From contig JAPPNF010000011.1 in NCBI GenBank assembly GCA_028818755.1, positions 1 through 64,000 on the forward strand: a DNA stretch of 64,000 nt, given 5' to 3'. Shown piece by piece: positions 18,726 to 28,650 of the stretch. How positions within the stretch are numbered: the first letter of the stretch is position 1; each line of letters begins with the position of its first letter. Both the position numbers and the translations under genes were made by a program. Source of the stretch: Deltaproteobacteria bacterium (GTDB lineage: Bacteria; Desulfobacterota; Binatia; UBA9968; JAJDTQ01). The notes beneath the pieces were generated by a model. That model saw nothing but the letters and a program-made list of their open reading frames with translations. It did not search any database and was not told where the DNA came from.

Positions 18726-20159
18726 TCAGTTTTCAGTTGACAGGCGGGCGTCGATGTAGCGGACTCCCGCCGCCAACCGCGCCAGGGTCACGTCCCTGCC
18801 GAGCACGTCGATGACCTCGTAGATGCCGGGGCTCACGGTCGACCCGGTCAAAGCCACGCGCACGGGCTGAGCCACCCTGCCCAGCTTGATGTCCCGGTCC
18901 GCCACGATGTCGCCGAACACCTGCTCAATGCCGGCCTGGTTGAAGTCGGCCAGGTTCCCGAGCTTGACGGAAACCTCCTGGAGAAGACTCTTTGCCTCGG
19001 GAACGAGGTGCTTGCCGCCGGCCTTCTCGTCGATCTCGACCGTCTCCGTGAGGAAGTAGTGTGCCATGTCCGCCACCTCCACCAGGGACTTGGCCCGTTC
19101 TCTCAGAGTCTCGACCATCTTCTCCAGCCACGCGCGGTCGCCGGGCACGGTATAACCCTTGGCCGCAAGGTAAGGGGCCACGTCTTCGGCCAGTTGGGAC
19201 GCCGGGCGGTTCTTGAGGTAGTGGGCGTTGAGCCAGAGCAGCTTCTCGGGATTGAACACAGCCGAGGACGCGCCGACGGCGTCGATGTCGAACTTCTCCA
19301 CCAACTCCCCGCCGTCGAAGATCTCCTGGTCGCCATGTGACCAGCCCAGCCGCACTAGGTAGTTGTTCAGCGCCTCGGGGTAGTAGCCCATGTCCCGGTA
19401 GGCCGTGACCGAGGTAGCGCCGTGGCGCTTGCTGAGCCGCTTCTTGTCTTCACCCAGGATCAGCGGCACGTGGGCGAACACCGGCGGCTCGGACCCCAGG
19501 GCCTGGTAGAGTTGCATCTGCCGCGGTGTGTTGGACAGGTGGTCGTCGCCCCGGATGATGTGGGTGATGCCCATGTCGATGTCGTCGCAGACCACGCAGA
19601 AGTTGTAGGTGGGGCTCCCGTCCGAGCGGGCGAGGATGAGGTCGTCCAGCTCGGTGTTGTCGAACTCGACTGGCCCCTTCACCTTGTCATCCACCACCGT
19701 GGCGCCGCTCTCGGGCGAGCGAAAGCGGATGGTGTACGGAACCCCTTCCGGCAGCGGCACCGGCGCCCGTTCCGCAGGCCGGCAGGTGCCGTCATACATG
19801 GGCTTGCGCTTCTCGGCGAGCGCGGCCTCGCGCTTGGCGTTCAGGGTCTCCGGTGTGCACACGCAGGGGTAGGCGTCCCCCGCGTCCAGGAGGGTGCGGA
19901 TGCGATCCTTGTACAGATCCATCCGCTCGGTCTGATAGAACGGCCCCTCGTCCCACTCCAGCTTCAGCCATTCCATGCTCTCGAGAATGGCGTCGATGGC
20001 CTCCGGCGTAGAGCGCTGGCGGTCCGTGTCCTCGATACGCAGGACGAACTTGCCGTCGCAGTGGCACGCGTAGAGGTAGTTGAACAGCGCGGTGCGCGCG
20101 CCGCCGATATGAAGGTAGCCGGTGGGGCTGGGGGCGAAACGGGTTCGGACTTCAGGCAT
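18726..20159 (-). CDS. gltX: Glutamyl-tRNA synthetase
   Basis: MPEVRTRFAPSPTGYLHIGGARTALFNYLYA, HIIRGDDHLSNTPRQ, KKRLSKRHGATSV. Start at MPEVRTR, not the longer 20216 start. Confidence 0.97.
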   Translation of the reverse strand: MPEVRTRFAPSPTGYLHIGGARTALFNYLYACHCDGKFVLRIEDTDRQRSTPEAIDAILESMEWLKLEWDEGPFYQTERMDLYKDRIRTLLDAGDAYPCVCTPETLNAKREAALAEKRKPMYDGTCRPAERAPVPLPEGVPYTIRFRSPESGATVVDDKVKGPVEFDNTELDDLILARSDGSPTYNFCVVCDDIDMGITHIIRGDDHLSNTPRQMQLYQALGSEPPVFAHVPLILGEDKKRLSKRHGATSVTAYRDMGYYPEALNNYLVRLGWSHGDQEIFDGGELVEKFDIDAVGASSAVFNPEKLLWLNAHYLKNRPASQLAEDVAPYLAAKGYTVPGDRAWLEKMVETLRERAKSLVEVADMAHYFLTETVEIDEKAGGKHLVPEAKSLLQEVSVKLGNLADFNQAGIEQVFGDIVADRDIKLGRVAQPVRVALTGSTVSPGIYEVIDVLGRDVTLARLAAGVRYIDARLSTEN

Positions 20160-20323
20160 TGTATTCCAGTTTTTCGAGAGCGGACCGCCAGGGTCGGGTG
20201 CGTCCGACCGTCTCATGGCTGTGTGATCTGTGAGTGTATTTGTTACGGGCGCGCTCCGGCCTTGTCAAATTGACCGGCTTGCCACCCCGTCGATGTGGGC
20301 GGTTATTCGCGCGAACCGAAAAT

Positions 20324-20352
20324 TTGACCCGGTCCTCCCGGTGTGCCATATT
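20324..20352 (+). promoter_or_regulatory. Putative sigma70-like promoter for tRNA-Ser
   Basis: TTGACC (20324-20329), 17-nt spacer, CATATT (20347-20352), ~20 nt before the tRNA 5' end. Confidence 0.4.
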
Positions 20353-20372
20353 TCCGGTTCGTCAGCTGCCTC

Positions 20373-20463
20373 GGAGAGATGGCCGAGCGGTCGAAGGCGC
20401 ACGCCTGCTAAGCGTGTGTACCCCAAAAGGGTACCGAGGGTTCGAATCCCTCTCTCTCCGCCA
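20373..20463 (+). tRNA. tRNA-Ser (GCT)
   Basis: GGAGAGATGGCCGAGCGGTCGAAGGCGCACGCCTGCTAAGCGTG with long variable arm and ...GGTTCGAATCCCTCTCTCTCCGCCA; anticodon GCT. Confidence 0.96.
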
Positions 20464-20500
20464 CCCTTCCTTCAACAGCTTTTCTAGACAGTTTACGAGG

Positions 20501-20701
20501 TTAGCAGAGATGCCGCACCCTGGCGGCGATGCCGACCACGATGCCGAATATGCGCCATTCCCGGCTGGCCGCACGCCGTTCCGATTCGCTCATGTCCCGC
20601 ACCAGACGGCTTTCGAGGGCGCCGATTCGCTCCACAACGCGGGTTCCCAGTTGCGCCAGGTCTTCACGTGTTGCGTAGTGGTTCATTTCGAGCGCTGCCA
20701 A
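20501..20701 (-). CDS. Small coiled-coil protein, paralog of 20735-20917
   Basis: NHYATREDLAQLGTRVVERIGALESRL matches HYATREDLAKLETRLVERIAGVETRL. Confidence 0.5.
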   Translation of the reverse strand: MAALEMNHYATREDLAQLGTRVVERIGALESRLVRDMSESERRAASREWRIFGIVVGIAARVRHLC

Positions 20702-20734
20702 GAGTAATTCGTCGTGGTGCGTGTGGGCTGAACG

Positions 20735-20917
20735 CTACAGATACTTGACGAAGGCAACGGCGACCGCTGCAACGGCTGTCAACAAGCCGAGCAGGCGCCA
20801 TGTGAGGTGAGAGATCTGTGCCGTCAGACGGGTTTCAACGCCGGCTATCCGTTCCACCAACCGGGTTTCGAGTTTGGCCAAATCCTCGCGGGTTGCATAG
20901 TGCTGTGCTGTTTCCAT
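20735..20917 (-). CDS. Small coiled-coil protein with C-terminal TM segment
   Basis: METAQHYATREDLAKLETRLVERIAGVETRLTAQISHLTWRLLGLLTAVAAVAVAFVKYL. Confidence 0.6.
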   Translation of the reverse strand: METAQHYATREDLAKLETRLVERIAGVETRLTAQISHLTWRLLGLLTAVAAVAVAFVKYL

Positions 20918-21161
20918 ACCCGATCCCTTACGGCCGAACCGGTCAACGCTACGTCTCCGGAGGACTGGTCCGCAGTCTTCCGCAAACTCACGATTCGACC
21001 GTGTGCCATTCCGTGGTGGGTCTTGTCTCCCCGATACTGGACTGTATGGTATCCTAAGGGCGAAGCCGATTCAACAGGAAGGGCTGCATCGCGATGACCG
21101 CTGAGGCGTTGCGGTTTCCCGGTCGGTATGGTTAATTGCTCAGTACTCCCCCCAGACACTT

Positions 21162-21238
21162 GCGCCCGTAGCTCAACTGGATAGAGCGCCAGACTACGGA
21201 TCTGGAGGTTAGGGGTTCGACTCCCTTCGGGCGCGCCA
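21162..21238 (+). tRNA. tRNA-Arg (ACG)
   Basis: GCGCCCGTAGCTCAACTGGATAGAGCGCCAGACTACGGATCTGGAGGTTAGGGGTTCGACTCCCTTCGGGCGCGCCA; anticodon ACG. Confidence 0.96.
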
Positions 21239-21374
21239 CCTTGCATCTTGTAGTTTCCTCAACAGGTTTGAAGCAGAGAGGCTTCCGCAACGTATTCGCA
21301 TTCGCCGGATTCTCGGGGCAAAAACCAAGAGTGATGGTTGATGTACGTAACCCGGACTGCTTGAGGACACGAAC

Positions 21375-21974
21375 ATGCAAGACCACATCGACGAAAGAAA
21401 GGCGCGCTACACGCGCATGGACGAGGGCACGGTGGAGGACTACGCGCTACTGAAGGAGCTTCGGAAGCCGTTCGAGGGCGCCGCCGTCGAGCGTGCGCTG
21501 GCGCACCTGGAGCTCTTGCGCGACAGCTACCCGGGCAATCACATCGACCGCTACCAACACTCGCTTCAGACCGCGACCCGCGCCGAGAACGCCGGTGAAT
21601 GCGACGAGATTGTCGTGGCGGGGCTGCTGCACGACATCGGCGATACCATCTCCCTTTACAACCATGAGGAGATCGGCGCCCAGGTGCTGCGCCCATACGT
21701 GAGCCAGTACACCTACTGGATGCTCCGGCAACACGGCATCTTCCAGGGCTACTACTATTTCGACAAGATCGGACGGAACAAGGACGAGCGCGAGCAGTTT
21801 CGGGGTCATCCCGCCTTCGAGATGACCGAGCGCTTCTGCCGCGACTATGACCAGGTGTCCTTCGATCCGGACTACGAGACCCGGCCCGTCGAGCACTTCA
21901 TGCCCAGGATGCGGACGATCTTCGGCCGCGAGCCCTGGGGGCCGTATACGCGGGAGCTCTGGCCGGTTGCCTGA
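21375..21974 (+). CDS. HD-domain protein (phosphohydrolase/diiron-oxygenase type)
   Basis: YQHSLQTATRA...VVAGLLHDIGD with downstream His/Asp residues. Confidence 0.75.
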   Translation: MQDHIDERKARYTRMDEGTVEDYALLKELRKPFEGAAVERALAHLELLRDSYPGNHIDRYQHSLQTATRAENAGECDEIVVAGLLHDIGDTISLYNHEEIGAQVLRPYVSQYTYWMLRQHGIFQGYYYFDKIGRNKDEREQFRGHPAFEMTERFCRDYDQVSFDPDYETRPVEHFMPRMRTIFGREPWGPYTRELWPVA

Positions 21975-21992
21975 AGGGTACGGTGCCCCTCT

Positions 21993-22625
21993 TCATCCCT
22001 CCGCCAGCACCTCCACCCGTAACGGCCGGCTCTGCCATTCCGGAAAGCGGTTGCCGCGCCCGGGGCAGGACGACACGGCCACCAGGCAGTCCTTCTCCGC
22101 CCTGAGTTCAAGGTAGTCGCCGGCGGTCGACTCGGCCGGCTCCTCGAACAGGCGGTCGTCCTTGCCGATGCCGGTCTTCATGAAGATGTTGAAGGCGTCA
22201 TGGACGTTGTGCGCGGTGAGCCCGTAGGATTCGATGGCTCGCACGAGGTTGTCCTGGCAGTTGGGGGCGTTGTCGACGCCACGGAGCTTCCACAGTCCCG
22301 AGCTGCAGCGCGCGTAGATGAGATCGTGGGAGATGCCGCCGAGTGGCGAGTCGACGCGTTTCACGGTGTCGTCGGTGATGGTGAACAGCACCTCCATGTT
22401 GGGCGAGGAAAACAGGCGGTTGCCGGTGGAGAGGTGCGCTCCCTCCACGATCCGGGTGCGCCCGGACCAGAACTGCTCCTTGTAGTCGGGCAGCGTCCAG
22501 GCGTTGAAGTCGGCCACCTGACCGCCTTCGACGTCGACGACCCGTACGTACTGGCCGGTCTGCACCGTGCAGGCGGCGCCTCCGCCGGCGGGAACATCAA
22601 CGGAGCTGATTTCGCGAAGTGCCAC
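21993..22625 (-). CDS. Urea carboxylase-associated (DUF1989) family protein
   Basis: GQYVRVVDVEGGQVADFNAW, APNCQDNLVRAIESYGL, DAFNIFMKT, SCPGRGNRFP. Confidence 0.8.
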   Translation of the reverse strand: MALREISSVDVPAGGGAACTVQTGQYVRVVDVEGGQVADFNAWTLPDYKEQFWSGRTRIVEGAHLSTGNRLFSSPNMEVLFTITDDTVKRVDSPLGGISHDLIYARCSSGLWKLRGVDNAPNCQDNLVRAIESYGLTAHNVHDAFNIFMKTGIGKDDRLFEEPAESTAGDYLELRAEKDCLVAVSSCPGRGNRFPEWQSRPLRVEVLAEG

Positions 22626-22687
22626 GGCTTCCCTCCCTTTCGACTATGTCGATCCGGTGATTGTCCTGATCATTGCTTCGCTGCGCC

Positions 22688-23593
22688 TTACTTGCCGGGT
22701 GCGGTCCGCGCCCCTTCTCGCAGTCGCGCCAGCGCATCCTCGTAGTAGTGTTCGTAGTACCAGTCCGAGATCTCCTCGGCGGTGGCGGCCCACACGCCGT
22801 CGTGCCCGAGGATGTATTGCAGGCCCTTGTCGATCCACTTGGCGCGGTGCGCCTGGCCGCCGATGAAGGGGTGCAGGCAAAGGCCCAGGATGCGGCCCGT
22901 CTCCGCGCCTTCGGCGTGCAGCACGTCGAACTGGTCGCACATCATCCGATAGAAGCTTTCGCCGTCCATGCCGGCGCCCACGAAGGCGTAGATGTCGTTG
23001 ACCTCCATGCAGTAGGGCACGCCGATGAGCCGGCCGCTGCTCACTTCGATGGGGTAGGGCTGGTCGTCGTTGCACCAGTCGGAGACGTACTCGATGCCGG
23101 CCTCGGCCAGGATCTCCAGGGTGTTGAAGGTCTCCACGAGCCCGGGGCCGAGCCATCCCTTGGTGGGGCGCCCGGCGGCCGCGCTCAGCTTCGCCACGCT
23201 GGCTTGGATCACGGCGCGCTCGTCTTCGGGCGAGAGGCCGCCCAAGGTGTGCGAGTTGTTGAACCCGTGGCCCATGAGCTCCCACTCGCGCCGCACCGCC
23301 TCGCGGATGATCTCGGGATAATAGTCGCACACCTGGTCGTTGGTGGGGGCCGAGGCGCGAAGGCGGTAGCGGTCCAGCATCTCCATGAGCCGCCAGATAC
23401 CGACCCGCGCGCCGTAGTCGCGCCAGCCGGCGTTCTTGGGGTCGGGGATGGGGCCGGGCGAGCGGCTCGGCGGCAGGCTCATGCCCGGGGCGTCGATCTC
23501 GAAGTGCTCCAGGTTCATCTGCACCCACAGCGCCACCCGGGCTTCGTCCGGCCAGCGCAGGGGAGGGCGCTCGATCAGGGCCGAATACCCGAT
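22688..23593 (-). CDS. Polysaccharide deacetylase/allantoinase (PuuE-like) family protein
   Basis: DYGARVGIWRLMEMLDRYRLRASAPTND, WELMGHGFNNSHTL, LCLHPFIGGQAHRAKW. Exact start uncertain. Confidence 0.8.
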   Translation of the reverse strand: MGYSALIERPPLRWPDEARVALWVQMNLEHFEIDAPGMSLPPSRSPGPIPDPKNAGWRDYGARVGIWRLMEMLDRYRLRASAPTNDQVCDYYPEIIREAVRREWELMGHGFNNSHTLGGLSPEDERAVIQASVAKLSAAAGRPTKGWLGPGLVETFNTLEILAEAGIEYVSDWCNDDQPYPIEVSSGRLIGVPYCMEVNDIYAFVGAGMDGESFYRMMCDQFDVLHAEGAETGRILGLCLHPFIGGQAHRAKWIDKGLQYILGHDGVWAATAEEISDWYYEHYYEDALARLREGARTAPGK

Positions 23594-23639
23594 GAGAGGT
23601 TCCATGCTCCGTTCCTCCGGCATCGCTGTCCCCTGTCCG

Positions 23640-24938
23640 CTACGACGTCGGGCCGCACAGTTCCAGGGCGGCCAGGGCGTATACGCCGGCGGCCTTGACC
23701 AGGTGCTCTATCTTCAGCACCTCGCTGTGTCTATGGGCCGGGTCGTAGTTGGCGAACTGGCCGCCGGTGGAGATGCCGCCGGGGCCGTAGGTCAGGCCCC
23801 GGATGCCGTACTCGAACATCGGTCCGGCGTCGCTGGAGACGGCATAGCGGTTGGGCGCGGCATAGGGGACGGGCTCGCCGTAGACGTTCTGATGGGCCCG
23901 CTCCATGGCCTTCACCAGGGGCTCGTCGCGCTCGAGCTCGAAGCCGTTCCCCGTCAGGTACAACTCGACGTCGGTTTGCAACTCCGGGTCATCGGCCTTC
24001 AGTTCGTTCAGTACCGCCTCGATTTCCTTTTTCACCTCCATGAAGCTCTGTCCCGGCACCACGCGCACGTCCACGTACAGGTTGCAGAAGGGCGCCGGGC
24101 ACTTGGAGGGCTTGTAGGGGTGTCCGCCCTGGATGGCGCCGATGCCGATGCGGCCTTCCATGAAGGGATGCGGATGGCGTTCCCGGAACACGGGCTCCCA
24201 CGCCTGCAGCGCGGTGAAGACGCGCATCATCTTCTCGATGGGGTCGATGCCGTGCTCCTTGGACCAGGTGTGCTGGGACCGGCCGTAGACCGTCACCTTG
24301 ACGAAGCAGTAGCCGGTCTCGCCGATCTGCAGGCGCATGCCGGTGGGCTCGCCGATGACGGCGTAGTCGGCGGTGACGCCATGGGTCACCAGGAAACGCG
24401 AACCCACCTTGCCGCCGCGGAATTCCGCCCCCTGGTACTGGTCCACCGGCGCCTTCTCGGTCTCGCCCACCACGCCGGTTATGAGGAGATCGCCGGCCAG
24501 CTCCACGCCGGCCCGCTGGAGCGCCCGCACCGCGCCCCAGTAGGCGGCGAAGGCGCCCTTCATGTTGCTGGCGCCGAGCCCGTGGATCCACCCGTCGGCG
24601 GTGGTGGCCTGGGGCACGCCGCCGCCGACGATGTCGGCCGTATACCCGCTGCCCAACACCTCGGCCTCGCGTCCGGTGGTGCTGGTGTCGAAGTGTCCGC
24701 TGAAGAGCAGCGTGGGCGAGCCCTTGCTGCCGGGCAGCCGGCCCACCACGTTGTTGCGGCCCGGCTCCACCTCCTGGAGCTGCACGCGCATGCCCAGCTC
24801 CGCCAGCCGTCCGGCGAGATAGTCGCCGGCCGGCGCCTCCGCGCCCGGCGGGCTGGAAATGCTCACCAGGTCCATGGCCATGGTCACCAGCTCGTCCTCG
24901 CGGATCCCGGCCAGCACCTGCTTCTGAAGGTCATCCAT
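23640..24938 (-). CDS. M20-family metallopeptidase (ArgE/DapE-like)
   Basis: LLFSGHFDTSTTG, GLGASNMKGAFAAYWGAVRAL, VGETEKAP, dimerisation-domain-like middle. Confidence 0.88.
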   Translation of the reverse strand: MDDLQKQVLAGIREDELVTMAMDLVSISSPPGAEAPAGDYLAGRLAELGMRVQLQEVEPGRNNVVGRLPGSKGSPTLLFSGHFDTSTTGREAEVLGSGYTADIVGGGVPQATTADGWIHGLGASNMKGAFAAYWGAVRALQRAGVELAGDLLITGVVGETEKAPVDQYQGAEFRGGKVGSRFLVTHGVTADYAVIGEPTGMRLQIGETGYCFVKVTVYGRSQHTWSKEHGIDPIEKMMRVFTALQAWEPVFRERHPHPFMEGRIGIGAIQGGHPYKPSKCPAPFCNLYVDVRVVPGQSFMEVKKEIEAVLNELKADDPELQTDVELYLTGNGFELERDEPLVKAMERAHQNVYGEPVPYAAPNRYAVSSDAGPMFEYGIRGLTYGPGGISTGGQFANYDPAHRHSEVLKIEHLVKAAGVYALAALELCGPTS

Positions 24939-24967
24939 GGTGTGTCCTCAGTTATAGTGCGGTGTTC

Positions 24968-26629
24968 CTACCCGGCCTCGTGCACGACCTTGCCGTCCAC
25001 CACGGTCATGTCCACGTTGATGTGCCGGATCTCCTCCGCCGGCGCCGTCAGGATGTCCCGGGAGAGCACGGCCAGGTCGGCCAGCTTGCCTTCTTCGATG
25101 GAGCCTTTTGCGGTTTCCTCGAAGTGCGCGTAGGCGCCGTTGTAGGTGTAGATCCGCAGCGCCTCCATGACCGTCAGGCGCTCATCGGGGTTCAGCACGG
25201 TGCTCCCCGGGCTCGGGTCCAGGCGCCGGTTCACCAGGCAGTCGATGCCGACCATGGGATTCGCGGTGACGATGGGCATGTCGGAGCCGCCTGACGAGAT
25301 CACCCTGCGGTCCAGCAGCGACTTCATAGGGAAGGCGTACCGCGAGCGCTCCTCGCCCCAGGGCTCCAGGGTGCAGGCCTCGCCCAGCACCTCCAGGATC
25401 GGCGGCTGGGCGTTGTAGACGACGCCGAGGCTGGCGGCCCGGTCGAGCAGCTCGGCGTTCCACAGGTAGGCGTGCTCCAGGCGGTGCCGCGCGTCCGGGC
25501 GCGGGTAGGCGCGCTGGGCCTTCTCGATGGCGTCGAGGGTGACGGTGATGCCGTGGTCGCCGTGGGGGATGGCGGCGATCTGGAAGCCTGCCTTGTGGGC
25601 CTCGAGGCAGAACTCGTCCGCCATTTCCTGGGAGCAGCGGAAGCTGCCGCGAAACTTGCCCTCGGGGTCGTTGGAGTAGGGCTCGAAGAGCGCAGCGGTC
25701 TGCCCCTGCACGCCGCCGTCGATGCCGATGACCGCGGGCCCGAGGCGGACCCAGTCGTCGCCGAAGCCGGTTCGCATGCCCGAGCGGAAGATCCTGTAGG
25801 CGGCCGTCTCCACGTCCCACTTGGTGCCGTAGACCGGATAGATGTTGAGGTAGACGCGCGCGGTAAGGCCGCCCCGGCTGCGCAGGAGCTGCCACGCGTG
25901 GGATTCCTGCTCGTTGCGGATGGAGGCCTCGTCCACGCTGGTGATCCCCAGCCGGTTGAGGTACCGGCACGCCCACCCGTAGCCGTCGGCGAGTTCTTCC
26001 AGCGTCGGCGGCGTGATGGCGGGGAAGATGTACACCACCCGGCAGTTGTCCCACATGGGCCCCAACGGCGCCCCTTGATCGTCCCGGAGCATGGGTCCGC
26101 CGGGAGGGTCCGGGGTGTCGTCCTCGATACCCATGCGCCGCAGGGCCGCGGTGTTGGCGGTCCAGCTCATGGACTCCCGCTGGCGCAGCAGCACCGGATG
26201 GTCGGGAGATACCGGATCGAGGTCGCGGCGCGTGGGGTAGCGCCGCTCCCGCAGCCGGTGGTGGTCGAAGCCCCATCCCACGATCAGTTCGCCGGCGGGG
26301 GTCTCGTCCACCCGCTTCTTGACTGCGGCGGCGATCTCGTCGATGGAGGAGGCGACCTCGGGAGTGACGTCGATCCACTTCCGGTCCTCCACCGCGTTGA
26401 TGATGTGCATGTGGTTTTCGACGAACCCGGGAGTCAGTGCGCGCCCCGCCAGGTTCACGACCCGGGTCTCGTTGCCGACCAGTGCCTCGACGGATTCGTT
26501 GGAGCCAACCCGGACGATGCGGTTGCCCGACACGGCCACCGCCTCGGCTACGTCGTCCCCTTGATTCACCGTGATCACGCGTCCGTTGACGAACGCCAGG
26601 TCCGCGTCGCGCCGCGTGGCGTTTGCCAT
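24968..26629 (-). CDS. Amidohydrolase family protein (YtcJ-like), copy 1
   Basis: GRALTPGFVENHMHI, IGIDGGVQGQTAALFEPY, PHGDHGITVTLDAIE, RHRLEHAYLWN, SGGSDMPIVTANPM. Confidence 0.88.
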   Translation of the reverse strand: MANATRRDADLAFVNGRVITVNQGDDVAEAVAVSGNRIVRVGSNESVEALVGNETRVVNLAGRALTPGFVENHMHIINAVEDRKWIDVTPEVASSIDEIAAAVKKRVDETPAGELIVGWGFDHHRLRERRYPTRRDLDPVSPDHPVLLRQRESMSWTANTAALRRMGIEDDTPDPPGGPMLRDDQGAPLGPMWDNCRVVYIFPAITPPTLEELADGYGWACRYLNRLGITSVDEASIRNEQESHAWQLLRSRGGLTARVYLNIYPVYGTKWDVETAAYRIFRSGMRTGFGDDWVRLGPAVIGIDGGVQGQTAALFEPYSNDPEGKFRGSFRCSQEMADEFCLEAHKAGFQIAAIPHGDHGITVTLDAIEKAQRAYPRPDARHRLEHAYLWNAELLDRAASLGVVYNAQPPILEVLGEACTLEPWGEERSRYAFPMKSLLDRRVISSGGSDMPIVTANPMVGIDCLVNRRLDPSPGSTVLNPDERLTVMEALRIYTYNGAYAHFEETAKGSIEEGKLADLAVLSRDILTAPAEEIRHINVDMTVVDGKVVHEAG

Positions 26630-26670
26630 GAGTCTCCTCCCTTTAAGCCCGCGCCGTGGACGATCCGGGT

Positions 26671-26703
26671 GTAGGGGCGGGTTTCAAACCCGCCCGCGTC
26701 CGC
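26671..26703. repeat. Palindromic repeat GTAGGGGCGGGTTTCAAACCCGCCCGCGTCCGC (copy 1)
   Basis: Hyphenated palindrome GGGCGGGTTT-C-AAACCCGCCC. Confidence 0.85.
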
Positions 26704-26995
26704 ATGGCGCCATCGGTCGATTCACGCTAGTAGCCCGGTGTCGCGAGTACTGGCGAGCGTATCGCCCCCATGACGACGTCGACACCGGAATATCCTTCGC
26801 CCATACAATTTTTCGCGAGTCCCGTGCAACCTTGACACCCCCGGAGAGCGTGTGCGAGTATCGCGCCCGAAACAGGACTGAGGGAGTGACGGTCGGTTCG
26901 ATACAGTGCCGTAGCGCGGCGCCGGCGTAACGGGCGGTGTTTCCACCCTGTGCCCCGCGATTTCGGATGGGGGCCCCGCCGAGGAGGAAACCAAG

Positions 26996-28564
26996 ATGAA
27001 ACGCACGAACCTCATGAGAAGGTTGGGCCGTTCTGATTCTTCGCCGAGGCGGTGGTCTCGGGTGCTTGCCATCGCCGTGGTCCTTGCCGTTGTCTGCGTC
27101 TCCGCGGCGCAGGCCGCCAAGTCCGGCGGCATCCTGCGCATCGGCGGGGAGCGGGACGTGAGCGATCTCGACCCCCATACCACGCGCATAGGTTGGGACA
27201 TCAACATCATGCAGAACGTCTACTCGGGGCTGGTCCGGGCCGGGACCGACATCCAGCCGCGGCCGGATCTGGCAACGAGTTGGGAGTTCAAGACGACGAC
27301 CCGGCTGGAGTTCACGCTGCGCCAGGGCGTGAAGTTTCATAACGGCCGTGAGTTCACGTCGGCGGACGCCAAGTACTCGCTGGAGCGGATTCTCGACCCC
27401 AACGTCCCGGCAGGTTACGCGAGCACCATCAAGTCCATCGCCTCCATCGAGACGCCTTCCAAGTACAAGCTCGTCCTGAACCTGAGCCGGCCTGATGCCG
27501 CCATCGTCACCAACCTGTCGCTGCCGGCCATGGCCATGGTGGCCAAGGAAACGGTGAAGCCGATGCCCGTGGGTCTGAAGGACGGGATGACGGGAACCGG
27601 CCCCTACATGTTCAAGGAGCACATCAAGGGCCGGCGGCTGGTGCTGGTCAAGAACCCCGACTACTACGACAAGTCGGTGCCGCTTCTGGACGAGCTGCAC
27701 TTCATTCCGCTCATCGACCAGACCGCGCGCACCAACGCGCTCCGGGCCGGGCAGGTAGACTACATCGAGCCGGTGCCGCCCAAGGACGTCAACGCCCTCA
27801 AGCGCGACAAGAGGATCAACGTGGCCGGGGGGCCGAACATAAGCTTCGTCAACATCTCGCTCAACGTGGCCAAGAAGCCCTTCGACGACGTCAGGGTGCG
27901 GCAGGCGGTGGCCTACGCCATCGACCGCAAGGAAATGGTGGAAAAGGGCTTCGACGGCTTCGCCCAGCCGCTCTGGGGGCCGCCGCTGATTCCGCCGTAC
28001 TGGGCGGGAAACGACGACAAGTATTACAACCTGGACCGGGAGAAGGCCAAGAAGCTCTTGGCGGAGGCCGGCTACCCCGACGGGGTCGACGTGGCCATAC
28101 GGATCGGCACCACTTCCTACCATGCGCCGTTCGCCGCGGTAGTCCAGTCCGAGCTCAAGAAGGTCGGCATCCGGGTCGAGATCAAGGCGACGGACAGCGC
28201 CAGCTCCTCACGCGACTGGCGCACGGGCAACTTCCAGATGTATCCGATCCGTTGGTGGGGCTCGGACTTCGTTGACCCGGACGGCGCGCTGACGCCGCTC
28301 TTCACCTGCGAGGGCAGCTACAACAACAGCAAGTTCTGCGACCCGGAGTTCGACAAGCTGCTTGCCAAGGGGGTGGTGGCCACCACCATCGCCGATCGCA
28401 AGGCCGCGTACCGGGTTGCCATGAAGCGCCTGGCCGAACAGCAGCCCTGGGTGTTCCTGGTGGCGTTCGACCGTTTCCAGGCCATGCGTACCCATGTCAA
28501 GGGTTATACTCCCTTCCCGAACGCCAGCCAGTATTCGCTTCGCGAAGTCTGGCTCGACAAGTAG
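26996..28564 (+). CDS. ABC transporter substrate-binding protein, peptide/nickel type (SBP_bac_5)
   Basis: Signal peptide; RDVSDLDPHTTRIGWD..., LEFTLRQGVKFHNGREFTSADAKYSLERI, VRQAVAYAIDRKEMVEKGF. Confidence 0.93.
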   Translation: MKRTNLMRRLGRSDSSPRRWSRVLAIAVVLAVVCVSAAQAAKSGGILRIGGERDVSDLDPHTTRIGWDINIMQNVYSGLVRAGTDIQPRPDLATSWEFKTTTRLEFTLRQGVKFHNGREFTSADAKYSLERILDPNVPAGYASTIKSIASIETPSKYKLVLNLSRPDAAIVTNLSLPAMAMVAKETVKPMPVGLKDGMTGTGPYMFKEHIKGRRLVLVKNPDYYDKSVPLLDELHFIPLIDQTARTNALRAGQVDYIEPVPPKDVNALKRDKRINVAGGPNISFVNISLNVAKKPFDDVRVRQAVAYAIDRKEMVEKGFDGFAQPLWGPPLIPPYWAGNDDKYYNLDREKAKKLLAEAGYPDGVDVAIRIGTTSYHAPFAAVVQSELKKVGIRVEIKATDSASSSRDWRTGNFQMYPIRWWGSDFVDPDGALTPLFTCEGSYNNSKFCDPEFDKLLAKGVVATTIADRKAAYRVAMKRLAEQQPWVFLVAFDRFQAMRTHVKGYTPFPNASQYSLREVWLDK

Positions 28565-28650
28565 GGTAGGGCACGTGCCGGCGGCTGATTTCCGATGCAG
28601 GGGCTCGTCGGAGATCGGCCGTCCGGCGTTCGAGCAGACGACCGTCGTCG

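Noticed and set aside
26832-26861. Possible promoter (TTGACA ... GAGTAT) before the SBP gene
   Set aside because: -10 match too weak to call.
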